NCBI GenBank assembly: GCA_943329165.2
Contig: CALQCV020000010.1
Coordinates: 1 to 18,422 of the forward strand
DNA length: 18,422 nt
Direction: 5' to 3'
Source: Candidatus Nitrotoga sp. CP45
Lineage (GTDB): Bacteria > Bacteroidota > Bacteroidia > Flavobacteriales > Flavobacteriaceae
Of the stretch, positions 6,592-13,550 are shown in pieces. How positions within the stretch are numbered: the first letter of the stretch is position 1; each line of letters begins with the position of its first letter. The position numbers and the translations under genes were made by a program. The notes beneath the pieces are model-generated. The model made no database searches. It was not told where the DNA came from and saw nothing but the letters and a program-made list of their open reading frames with translations.

Positions 6592-7290
6592 ATGGCAAAT
6601 CCATTAATCAGTATCAAAAAATTAACGAGAGATTTCCAACTCGGGAATGAAACAATCAATGTTTTAAAAGGCATCGATTTACAAATCAACAAAGGAGAAT
6701 ATGTCGCGTTAATGGGTCCATCAGGTTCCGGAAAATCCACACTAATGAATCTTTTGGGCTGCTTGGATACACCAACCTCAGGAACTTATATCCTGAACGG
6801 AAATGACGTCAGTAAAATGCATGATGACGATTTAGCTGAAATCAGAAATAAAGAAATTGGTTTTGTGTTTCAAACCTTTAATCTTTTGCCACGAACCACA
6901 GCACTTGACAATGTAGCTTTGCCAATGATTTATGCAGGTTATTCCAAATCGGAAAGAAACGAACGCGCCACAGAAGTGCTAACACAAGTAAATCTTTCCG
7001 ACAGAATGGATCACCAACCCAACCAACTTTCAGGAGGACAACGCCAGCGTGTGGCTATCGCCAGAGCATTGGTCAACAAACCTTCTATTATTTTGGCCGA
7101 TGAACCTACAGGAAATCTAGACAGTAAAACTTCAATAGAAATCATGAATCTTTTTAACGATATTCATAAAAACGGAAATACCGTTATCGTCGTCACCCAC
7201 GAAGAAGATATTGCTAAATATGCTCATAGAGTCATCCGTTTAAAAGACGGTATGATAGAAAGTGATACTCTAAATGTGAATCATTTGTAA
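6592..7290 (+). CDS. ABC transporter ATP-binding protein, LolD/MacB type
   Basis: This 232-aa ATPase is the full length of a single ABC domain. It shows [10 protein letters not shown] (41-50, Walker A), the Q-loop in [22 protein letters not shown] (91-112), [15 protein letters not shown] (146-160), [13 protein letters not shown] (166-178, Walker B) and the switch histidine in VTHEED (201-206). The ADEPTGNLD wording and the [12 protein letters not shown] segment place it in the MacB/LolD/FtsE group, which powers mechanotransmission transporters with FtsX-like permeases, used for lipoprotein release, peptide export or cell-envelope work. No permease gene is adjacent; the only partner is the 43-aa membrane protein just upstream. 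Its transported substrate therefore cannot be inferred. Confidence 0.93.
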   Translation: MANPLISIKKLTRDFQLGNETINVLKGIDLQINKGEYVALMGPSGSGKSTLMNLLGCLDTPTSGTYILNGNDVSKMHDDDLAEIRNKEIGFVFQTFNLLPRTTALDNVALPMIYAGYSKSERNERATEVLTQVNLSDRMDHQPNQLSGGQRQRVAIARALVNKPSIILADEPTGNLDSKTSIEIMNLFNDIHKNGNTVIVVTHEEDIAKYAHRVIRLKDGMIESDTLNVNHL

Positions 7291-7370
7291 TTGTAATACT
7301 GAGCTAGCTTGTGCTGAGCGAAGACGAAGTGTCGAAGTCAGAAGCGAACGGTTCAGGCTTTATCAGTAAT

Positions 7371-7475
7371 CCTTGTTCCTGCTTTTCGTTACAATCTTTT
7401 TTGTTTTGCAAAAGCCCTTCGACTGTGCGCAGAGTGACAAAACAAAAAAGGATTTCCACTGCAATCAGGGCTAAT
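7371..7475 (+). repeat. Dispersed structured repeat, copy A
   Basis: The left conserved block TTCGTTACAATCTTTTTT (7385-7402) and the right block from AAAAAAGGATTTCCACT (7444-7460) to about ATCAGGGCTA are shared with a second copy at 16575-16683. Between them CTTTTTTGTTTTG (7396-7408) and CAAAACAAAAAAG (7438-7450) form a perfect 13-bp stem. The loop carries a CCCTTCGACTGTGCGCAGAG sequence of the TTCGAC repeat type. From memory this kind of element is widespread in Flavobacterium genomes. It occupies most of the gap between the ABC ATPase and the adenosyltransferase gene, and its T-rich stem could also stop transcription. Confidence 0.75.
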
Positions 7476-7498
7476 TACCCAGCCATTTGATTTTTTGT

Positions 7499-7506
7499 TA
7501 TCTTTG
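7499..7506 (+). promoter_or_regulatory. Possible -7 element for the adenosyltransferase gene
   Basis: TATCTTTG fits TAnnTTTG, but no TTG lies at the right upstream distance. A transcript from here would carry the 7-bp repeat array in its leader. Confidence 0.4.
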
Positions 7507-7530
7507 AAATCTAATAACTGAATTGGCAAA

Positions 7531-7575
7531 TTCCTAATTCCTAATTCCTAATTCCTAATTCCTAATTCCTAATTC
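7531..7575 (+). repeat. 7-bp tandem repeat (CTAATTC) in a gene leader
   Basis: Six perfect CTAATTC units (7534-7575) with a partial TTC before them end 4 bases before the ATG of the adenosyltransferase gene. Changes in copy number would alter the leader right at the translation start. Confidence 0.9.
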
Positions 7576-7579
7576 GAAA

Positions 7580-8149
7580 ATGAAAGTCTATACTAAAACC
7601 GGAGATACAGGAACTACAGCATTATTTGGTGGAACCCGTGTTCCAAAAGACCACGCCCGAATTGAAAGCTACGGCACTGTTGATGAATTAAATTCTTATA
7701 TTGGCTTAATTCGCGATCAGGAAATGAAGCAACATTATAAAGATATTCTAATCGAAATACAAGACAGATTATTCACCGTTGGCGCCATATTGGCAACACC
7801 TCCTGAAAAAGAAGTATTGAAAAACGGACAAAAACGACTGCAAAATCTAGGCATTATTGAAAGTGATATCGAGCTTCTTGAAAAAGAAATCGATACAATG
7901 GAAGATTCTTTACCACAGATGACCCATTTTGTTTTACCTGGTGGTCATACAACTGTGTCATATTGTCACATTGCACGCTGTGTTTGCCGCAGAGCAGAAC
8001 GTTTAGCAGTACACTTAAGTCACAATGAACCTGTAGCTGATATTGCTATAAAATATTTAAACCGACTTTCTGACTATCTTTTTGTCTTGGCACGGAAGTT
8101 GTCGAAAGACTTGAGTGCGGTTGAAGTACAGTGGATTCCGAGGAAGTAA
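7580..8149 (+). CDS. pduO: PduO-type ATP:cob(I)alamin adenosyltransferase
   Basis: The 189-aa enzyme moves the 5'-deoxyadenosyl group of ATP onto cob(I)alamin, making adenosylcobalamin (coenzyme B12), in the cytoplasm. The N-terminal ATP-binding motif TKTGDTGTTALFGG (5-18) is intact, followed by RV at 20-21, YGTVDELNS (31-39), and the C-terminal signatures RCVCRRAER (133-141) and YLNRLSDYLFVLAR (159-172). Length and motif order are normal for the single-domain PduO/MMAB family. No pdu or B12 synthesis genes are near, so it more likely serves adenosylcobalamin-dependent enzymes such as methylmalonyl-CoA mutase elsewhere in the genome, or salvage of imported cobalamin. The ATG at 7580 directly follows a 7-bp tandem array. 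The next gene begins about 200 bases on behind its own promoter. Confidence 0.93.
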   Translation: MKVYTKTGDTGTTALFGGTRVPKDHARIESYGTVDELNSYIGLIRDQEMKQHYKDILIEIQDRLFTVGAILATPPEKEVLKNGQKRLQNLGIIESDIELLEKEIDTMEDSLPQMTHFVLPGGHTTVSYCHIARCVCRRAERLAVHLSHNEPVADIAIKYLNRLSDYLFVLARKLSKDLSAVEVQWIPRK

Positions 8150-8212
8150 TGATTTAAGATTGTTGATTAACGATTTTAGAATTTTAGAATTAAAATATCT
8201 ACATAAAAATTG

Positions 8213-8265
8213 AAATCAAAAATCAAAAATCACTGTTCTTAAATCAAAAATCAACACGTTCTTAA
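8213..8265 (+). repeat. 7-bp repeat and overlapping direct repeat, intergenic
   Basis: AAATCAA occurs at 8213-8219 and 8220-8226, then as AAATCAC at 8227-8233. It runs into a direct repeat of the form AAAAATCA, 2-4 bases, GTTCTTAAA, present twice up to about 8265. It lies in the 197-base gap between the adenosyltransferase and DUF2795 genes. Confidence 0.7.
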
Positions 8266-8293
8266 ACATATTTAAAAATAAATCAAAAAAAAC

Positions 8294-8323
8294 TTGACTT
8301 TTTCAGTAATAAATTTATTTTTG
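8294..8323 (+). promoter_or_regulatory. Promoter of the DUF2795 gene
   Basis: TTG (8294-8296, in context CTTGACTT) and TATTTTTG (8316-8323) are 19 bases apart, a near-ideal Bacteroidota housekeeping promoter. The leader would be about 18 bases. Confidence 0.75.
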
Positions 8324-8346
8324 CATTAAATTAAAATCGATAGAAG

Positions 8347-8568
8347 ATGTATTGGACATTAGAATTAGCATCGTATTTAAGTGATGCACCTTGGCCAGCA
8401 ACCAAAGACGAACTTATAGATTACGCCATCAGAACTGGTGCGCCTCTTGAAGTAGTTGAGAATTTACAATCCATAGAAGACGAAGGTGAAATCTACGAAT
8501 CTATGGAAGAAATTTGGCCCGATTATCCAACCGACGAAGATTATCTTTGGAACGAGGATGAATATTAA
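8347..8568 (+). CDS. DUF2795 domain-containing protein, 73 aa
   Basis: This small acidic protein (MYWTLELASYLSDAPWPATKDELIDYAIRTGAP...) has the DUF2795 pattern: a helix with LASYL, the PWPATKDELIDYA segment (residues 15-27), then GAPLEVVENLQSI (31-43) and a very acidic tail rich in Asp, Glu, Trp and Tyr. The family is widespread in Bacteroidota and other phyla and has no assigned biochemical role. It fills the whole protein here. It has its own good promoter and is followed by a hairpin terminator 23 bases after the stop, so it is a single-gene unit just upstream of secA. Confidence 0.88.
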   Translation: MYWTLELASYLSDAPWPATKDELIDYAIRTGAPLEVVENLQSIEDEGEIYESMEEIWPDYPTDEDYLWNEDEY

Positions 8569-8590
8569 AAAATTAAAAATCACAAAAGAG

Positions 8591-8616
8591 AAAAGTCCGT
8601 TAAGGGCTTTTTTTTT
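8591..8616 (+). terminator. Intrinsic terminator after the DUF2795 gene
   Basis: AAAAGTCC (8591-8598) and GGGCTTTT (8604-8611) pair with one G-U wobble around a 5-base loop and run into TTTTT, a standard rho-independent terminator on the plus strand. Confidence 0.8.
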
Positions 8617-8619
8617 GTT

Positions 8620-8627
8620 TAAATTTG
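8620..8627 (+). promoter_or_regulatory. -7 element for secA
   Basis: TAAATTTG fits TAnnTTTG and lies 46 bases before the secA ATG, right after the preceding terminator. The -33 TTG is missing, so the match is partial. Confidence 0.45.
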
Positions 8628-8673
8628 CATTCCGAAGTTACGGGACTTTAAAACATATAATATCAACCCAATT

Positions 8674-11600
8674 ATGAGTTTCATAAATAGCATTATCAAA
8701 GCTTTTGTAGGCGACAAATCTCAAAAAGATGTCAAAGCTACTCAACCTTACATAACCAAAATAAAAGCTTTAGAACCTGTATTAGCATCTCTTTCTCATG
8801 ATGAGTTACGATCTAAAACAGCAGAATTCAAAGAAAGAATAAAACAAGCGCGTGCCAAACAAGATGCTGAAATTGAGGCCAAAAAACAAGAAGCAGAAAA
8901 CACCGTTGATATTGATTTAAGAGAAGATATCTACAACACTATCGATGCGTTACAAAAAGAAGCTTATGAAATTTCAGAAAAAGTCTTGCTAGAAATTCTT
9001 CCTGAAGCTTTTGCCGTAATCAAAGAAACAGCTAAACGTTTCAAAGAAAATTCAACTATCACTGTTACTACAACAGAAAAAGACCGAGAACTTTCGGCTA
9101 CAAAACCCTACATAACTTTAGTTGGAGACCATACCAATTGGGCAAACCAATGGAATGCTGCCGGAAAACAAATTACTTGGGACATGGTTCACTACGACGT
9201 TCAGTTGATTGGTGGAATCGTTCTTCATGAAGGTAAAATTTCGGAGATGCAAACGGGTGAAGGAAAAACATTGGTAGCAACCCTTCCACTCTACTTAAAT
9301 GCCTTGACCGGAAATGGTGTTCATTTAGTAACTGTGAATGATTACTTGGCAAAACGGGATAGCACTTGGAAAGCACCATTATTTGAATTCCATGGTTTAA
9401 CTGTTGATTGTATTGACAATCATTCGCCAAACTCAGATGCGCGCAGAAAAGCATATGAAGCCGATATTACTTACGGTACGAATAATGAATTTGGTTTCGA
9501 CTACTTACGTGATAATATGGCGCATTCACCGGAAGATTTGGTGCAAAGAAAACACAATTACGCGATTGTTGATGAGGTCGATTCGGTATTGATTGATGAT
9601 GCTCGTACTCCTTTGATTATCTCCGGTCCAGTACCAGATGGTGATCGTCACGAGTTCAACGAATTGAAACCAAAAATCGAAAACCTTTATAATTTACAAC
9701 GGCAATTAGCCAATGGATTTTTAACCGAAGCCAAACGATTTTTCAAAGAAGGAAATATGAAAGATGCCGGTTTTCAATTATTGAGAGCCTACAGAGCATT
9801 GCCAAAAAATAAAGCTCTCATCAAATTCTTGAGTGAAGAAGGTGTAAAAGCGTTACTTCAAAAAACAGAAAACGAATACATGTCAGACAACAACCGCAAA
9901 ATGCCCGAAGTTGATGAAGCAATGTATTTTGTAATTGAAGAAAAAAATAATCAGGTGGAATTATCGGATAGCGGAATCAAATTCCTTTCAAAAGATACAA
10001 ACGATACTTTCTTCGTTTTACCGGATATTGGAACTGAAATTGCCAACATCGAGAAACAAAATCTTGATAAAGACAAAGAAGCAGAAGCGAAGGAAAAATT
10101 ATTCCAGGATTTCGGAATCAAATCAGAAAGAATTCACACACTTACACAGTTGCTAAAAGCCTACACGCTATTTGAAAAAGATGTAGAATATGTTATCATG
10201 GACAATAAAATTTTGATTGTCGATGAGCAAACAGGTCGTATTATGGATGGTCGTCGTTATTCGGACGGTTTGCATCAAGCGATTGAAGCCAAAGAACAAG
10301 TTACGATTGAAGCGGCAACCCAAACCTTTGCAACAATTACGTTACAGAATTATTTCCGCATGTACAGCAAATTAGCCGGAATGACAGGAACAGCGGTAAC
10401 AGAAGCTGGTGAGCTTTGGGAAATCTACAAATTAGATGTAGTTGAAATTCCGACAAATCGTGGAATGTCGCGTGTTGATAAAGAAGACTTGATCTACCGT
10501 TCAGTTCGTGAAAAATTCAACGCAGTTATTGAAGATGTAGCCCAATTATCGCAAGCTGGAAGGCCTGTCCTTATTGGAACAACATCGGTTGAGATTTCAG
10601 AATTATTAAGCCGAATGCTGAAAATACGTGGCGTAAATCACAACGTGTTGAATGCAAAAATGCACAAACAGGAAGCGCAAATTGTTGAAGAAGCCGGTAA
10701 ATCAGGAGTCGTAACAATAGCAACCAATATGGCTGGTCGTGGAACCGATATTAAGTTAAGTCAAGAAGTAAAAGCGGCTGGTGGATTAGCAATCATTGGT
10801 ACGGAACGTCATGATTCGCGTCGTGTTGACCGTCAGTTGCGTGGACGTGCAGGTCGTCAAGGTGATCCGGGAAGCTCACAGTTTTATGTTTCTTTGGAAG
10901 ATAACCTAATGCGTTTGTTTGGTTCAGACAGAGTAGCGAAAATCATGGACAGAATGGGATTGAAAGAAGGTGAAGTGATCCAACATTCGATGATGACCAA
11001 ATCTATTGAACGTGCACAGAAAAAAGTGGAAGAAAACAACTTTGGCACACGTAAGCGTTTGCTTGAATATGACGATGTAATGAATGCGCAGCGTGAAGTG
11101 GTTTACAAACGTCGTCGTCACGCTTTACACGGGGAACGCCTGAAACTAGACATCGCCAATATGATGTATGACACTTGCGAATTAATAGTGAGTGAAAACA
11201 AAGGTAAAAACGATTTCAAAAATTTTGAATTTGAGTTGATTCGTTATTTCTCTATTACTTCTCCGATTTCTGCAACTGAATTTGAGAAATTATCCGAAAT
11301 GGAAATCACAGGAAAAGTGTATAAAGCTGGTTTGGCATATTATACTGAGAAAACGGAAAGAAGTGCTCGCGAAGCATTGCCTATAATTATGGACGTGTAC
11401 AAAAAAGAAGGTAATACTTTCGAGCGCATTATCGTTCCCTTCTCGGACGGAATCAAAACGCTGAATGTGGTTACCGATTTGAAAAAAGCATATGATACCA
11501 AAGGAGCACAATTAGTAGCTGACTTCGAAAAAAATATCACACTAGCGATTGTCGACGAAGCCTGGAAGAAGCATTTACGAAAAATGGACGAGCTGAAACA

Positions 11601-12018
11601 ATCAGTTCAATTGGCTGTTCATGAGCAAAAAGATCCATTGCTCATCTATAAATTAGAAGCATTTAATTTATTTAGAACAATGCTTGACGGTGTAAATAAA
11701 GAAGTGATTTCGTTCTTGTTCAAAGGTGATTTGCCTCAACAAAACAACACTATTCAGGAAGCGCGTCAAGTACGTGAAAAACAAAATTACACCGAAACCA
11801 AAGACGAAATTCAAAGTAGTGAAAGTGCTAACCGTGAAGCAAGTCAAACGCAACAACGACCACAAGTTACAGAAACGATAGTTCGTGAAACTCCAAAAAT
11901 CAACCGCAATGACACTGTTACTATTAAACATGTGATGAGCGGTAAAACCGAAAGTATGAAATTCAAAAAAGCAGAAAGCTTGATTGCATCAGGCGAATGG
12001 GTTTTGGTTCATGATTAA
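8674..12018 (+). CDS. secA: Preprotein translocase ATPase SecA
   Basis: SecA is the cytoplasmic ATPase that pushes unfolded preproteins through the SecYEG channel. The 1114-aa product has MQTGEGKT (192-199, Walker A), the Walker B region VDEVDSVLIDDARTP (299-313), AGRGTDIKLS (687-696) in the second nucleotide-binding fold, the arginine-rich RQLRGRAGRQGDPGS motif shortly after, and LEYDDVMNAQREVVYKRR and AWKKHLRKMDELKQSV in the C-terminal helical domains. It is over 200 residues longer than the Escherichia coli protein (901). Much of the excess lies in a lysine/glutamate-rich N-terminal insertion (about 60-160) and in the preprotein-binding region (about 330-480), as in other Bacteroidota. The tail is glutamine-rich, then ends with VTIKHVMSGKTESMKFKKAE...GEWVLVHD, and lacks the cysteine-rich zinc motif of proteobacterial SecA. 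It is convergent with the next gene, 15 bases away. Confidence 0.98.
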   Translation: MSFINSIIKAFVGDKSQKDVKATQPYITKIKALEPVLASLSHDELRSKTAEFKERIKQARAKQDAEIEAKKQEAENTVDIDLREDIYNTIDALQKEAYEISEKVLLEILPEAFAVIKETAKRFKENSTITVTTTEKDRELSATKPYITLVGDHTNWANQWNAAGKQITWDMVHYDVQLIGGIVLHEGKISEMQTGEGKTLVATLPLYLNALTGNGVHLVTVNDYLAKRDSTWKAPLFEFHGLTVDCIDNHSPNSDARRKAYEADITYGTNNEFGFDYLRDNMAHSPEDLVQRKHNYAIVDEVDSVLIDDARTPLIISGPVPDGDRHEFNELKPKIENLYNLQRQLANGFLTEAKRFFKEGNMKDAGFQLLRAYRALPKNKALIKFLSEEGVKALLQKTENEYMSDNNRKMPEVDEAMYFVIEEKNNQVELSDSGIKFLSKDTNDTFFVLPDIGTEIANIEKQNLDKDKEAEAKEKLFQDFGIKSERIHTLTQLLKAYTLFEKDVEYVIMDNKILIVDEQTGRIMDGRRYSDGLHQAIEAKEQVTIEAATQTFATITLQNYFRMYSKLAGMTGTAVTEAGELWEIYKLDVVEIPTNRGMSRVDKEDLIYRSVREKFNAVIEDVAQLSQAGRPVLIGTTSVEISELLSRMLKIRGVNHNVLNAKMHKQEAQIVEEAGKSGVVTIATNMAGRGTDIKLSQEVKAAGGLAIIGTERHDSRRVDRQLRGRAGRQGDPGSSQFYVSLEDNLMRLFGSDRVAKIMDRMGLKEGEVIQHSMMTKSIERAQKKVEENNFGTRKRLLEYDDVMNAQREVVYKRRRHALHGERLKLDIANMMYDTCELIVSENKGKNDFKNFEFELIRYFSITSPISATEFEKLSEMEITGKVYKAGLAYYTEKTERSAREALPIIMDVYKKEGNTFERIIVPFSDGIKTLNVVTDLKKAYDTKGAQLVADFEKNITLAIVDEAWKKHLRKMDELKQSVQLAVHEQKDPLLIYKLEAFNLFRTMLDGVNKEVISFLFKGDLPQQNNTIQEARQVREKQNYTETKDEIQSSESANREASQTQQRPQVTETIVRETPKINRNDTVTIKHVMSGKTESMKFKKAESLIASGEWVLVHD

Positions 12019-12033
12019 ATTGAGAGGATTTTT

Positions 12034-12609
12034 TTATTTCTTTTTGAACTCCATTTTGTCTTTGTTGTAAACAAAAGTAGTTTGTTGGGTTTTATTTTTT
12101 TGGGTTACAGAACCATCACGATTTAATAAGAATTCAAATCCTTCTCTTCTCATTTTTTCCTGGGTTTCGGTAGCTGCAGTTCCGCCTATAGATACTATTT
12201 CAGTAATATGATTTGTTAGCTGGTAATTGGAATAGACTTGTTTCTTAGATGCAATTTCATAAATTACAGAATAGATTGTAGTCTTATCTTCCGTTTTTTT
12301 TGTTGATTTAGTAGTACTTAGTTCTGTCCATGTAAGTAAGTATAATTTAATTCCACTTGCCATAAATGAAGTCAATTTACAATCTTTCGGTGTAAATGCA
12401 GCCTCAACATCTTTTACAATAAGCGCATCATTGGATTTTCCTTTTTCACTAATGGCTACTTGAAACTTTCCAGCTTTTACCTCAACTTGCAAATTGTCAA
12501 TTTTGGGCAGTACTGAAGTGGTTGTTGTTGATTTTGTCATTGCTTTTTTTTGGCCAAAACCATTAAAAGTCAAAAAAACAATACACAGAAATAAAAATAT
12601 TTTTTTCAT
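12034..12609 (-). CDS. Exported protein of unknown function, 191 aa
   Basis: The first 20 residues, MKKIFLFLCIVFLTFNGFGQ, form a typical flavobacterial signal peptide with cleavage likely near Gly-Gln. The mature part starts with a Thr/Ser-rich linker (TKSTTTTS) and continues as a beta-rich-looking domain (IDNLQVEVKAGKFQVAI, KLYLLTWTELSTT, IYSVIYEIASKKQVYSNY). It ends with GFEFLLNRDGSVTQKNK...FVYNKDKMEFKKK. There is one cysteine in the mature domain (KDCKLTS), no lipobox and no C-terminal secretion tag that I can see. I recognise no family. The gene is convergent with secA with only 15 bases between the stops and no clear hairpin there, so the transcripts may overlap. Confidence 0.75.
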   Translation of the reverse strand: MKKIFLFLCIVFLTFNGFGQKKAMTKSTTTTSVLPKIDNLQVEVKAGKFQVAISEKGKSNDALIVKDVEAAFTPKDCKLTSFMASGIKLYLLTWTELSTTKSTKKTEDKTTIYSVIYEIASKKQVYSNYQLTNHITEIVSIGGTAATETQEKMRREGFEFLLNRDGSVTQKNKTQQTTFVYNKDKMEFKKK

Positions 12610-12680
12610 TGCAAAAAATTATAGGTTAAAAATAGATAACGAATGTACAAAAAAAATTATTCGATAAATAATTTAAAAAA

Positions 12681-12711
12681 AAGACCGCCGAGTAAAAAAC
12701 TAGGCGGTCTT
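12681..12711 (-). terminator. Terminator of the rhodopsin gene
   Basis: AAGACCGCC (12681-12689) and GGCGGTCTT (12703-12711) form a perfect 9-bp GC-containing stem. Read on the minus strand it is followed by a run of T (complement of the A-run at 12674-12682). It lies 21 bases after the rhodopsin stop. Confidence 0.88.
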
Positions 12712-12731
12712 GATTTATAAAATATGAAAGT

Positions 12732-13457
12732 TTAGTCTTTTTGAGATTTTACTGCCAATGAGTAAATAACTAGACCAAAACCAATTTTGTTTATTGCATC
12801 TGCGATGTTGTAAGCAACATCTACATTTCCTTTACCTAACATGCTTGTATACCATCCTTCAGTACCTAACATGTAACCTAATGGATAAATAGCCCATCCA
12901 ACTAATACAAACCAACATAAAATTTTGTGAGCTTCTAAGACATTGCCACCAGCTGCTTTAGCTAATTTTGATGCTTCACCTAACCAAATTTCATAAACGA
13001 TTGCGAAGTAGGCTAGACCAGAAATTAATCCCCAAATTTGAGCACTTTCTGGATAAACAGCTTCTCCAAAGTAACCAGTAACTAACATAATTACTGAATA
13101 AAAAATCATTTTAGTTAATAAACTTTTCTTTGCACCAGCAATTTTAAGTATTAAATAAAACTCAAGACACATTAATGGAACGGTAAGGATCCAGTCAACA
13201 TATCTAAAAAATGTTGGAGATTCTTCGAACGAAGCCCAATAATCTCTCATGTAAAAATAATGTACTGCTGCAATAAAAGTTATCAAACCTGAAACTAATA
13301 CAGAAGTACGCCACTTTTTATCAAATTGATTTAATGATAAAAAGAAAAAAGCTGATGCAGCCATCATAGCCATGCATCCAACAAAAAAAGTAAAACCTAC
13401 ATAGTCCGTAGGTGACATTTTAGCAATTAATGCTGAAGATAAAATAGTGTTTAACAT
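12732..13457 (-). CDS. Proteorhodopsin-type light-driven proton pump
   Basis: This 241-aa seven-helix protein is a microbial rhodopsin of the proteorhodopsin/xanthorhodopsin group. Lys224 in NIADAINKIGFG binds retinal. Helix C, RYVDWILTVPLMCLEFYLIL, gives Asp88 (proton acceptor), Thr92 and Glu99 (proton donor), the DTE set of outward proton pumps, and His66 (AAVHYFYMR) matches the His75 partner of the acceptor. Met96 is at the spectral tuning site (position 105 of the reference proteorhodopsin), a residue associated with green absorption in flavobacteria. Gly143 aligns with Phe152 of the reference protein, the place where xanthorhodopsin-like proteins carry a glycine that opens a window for a carotenoid antenna. 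The start MLNTILSS fits the family. The gene is divergent from blh, has a strong terminator, and would sit in the inner membrane to build proton motive force in light. Confidence 0.97.
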   Translation of the reverse strand: MLNTILSSALIAKMSPTDYVGFTFFVGCMAMMAASAFFFLSLNQFDKKWRTSVLVSGLITFIAAVHYFYMRDYWASFEESPTFFRYVDWILTVPLMCLEFYLILKIAGAKKSLLTKMIFYSVIMLVTGYFGEAVYPESAQIWGLISGLAYFAIVYEIWLGEASKLAKAAGGNVLEAHKILCWFVLVGWAIYPLGYMLGTEGWYTSMLGKGNVDVAYNIADAINKIGFGLVIYSLAVKSQKD

Positions 13458-13489
13458 AATATAAATTGGTTTAGATTAATTTGTTGACT

Positions 13490-13497
13490 CAAAAATA
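13490..13497 (-). promoter_or_regulatory. -7 element for the rhodopsin gene
   Basis: On the minus strand TATTTTTG lies 32 bases before the rhodopsin ATG and fits TAnnTTTG. No TTG is found at the standard upstream distance. The 93-base region is shared with the divergent dioxygenase gene, for which no -7 consensus was seen. Confidence 0.5.
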
Positions 13498-13550
13498 TAA
13501 AAGATTAAACAATAAAAAAATATTTTTCTTTATTTTTTTGTTTATTTTTA

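Noticed and set aside
7534..7575. The heptamer arrays as CRISPR or iteron origin
   Set aside because: The units are 7 bp with no spacers, so not CRISPR. No replication initiator gene is near and the array sits in a gene leader, so an origin is not supported.
9173..9454. Open frames antisense to or overlapping secA (also near 9935, 10924, 11290, 11668)
   Set aside because: The whole stretch is explained by SecA with intact motifs; these frames show no independent gene features.
12019..12033. A terminator between secA and the convergent exported-protein gene
   Set aside because: Only 15 bases separate the stops and no hairpin can be drawn there; the T-run alone is not enough.
12732..13457. 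Sodium-pumping (NDQ) or chloride-pumping (NTQ) rhodopsin
   Set aside because: Helix C has Asp88, Thr92 and Glu99, the DTE set of proton pumps.
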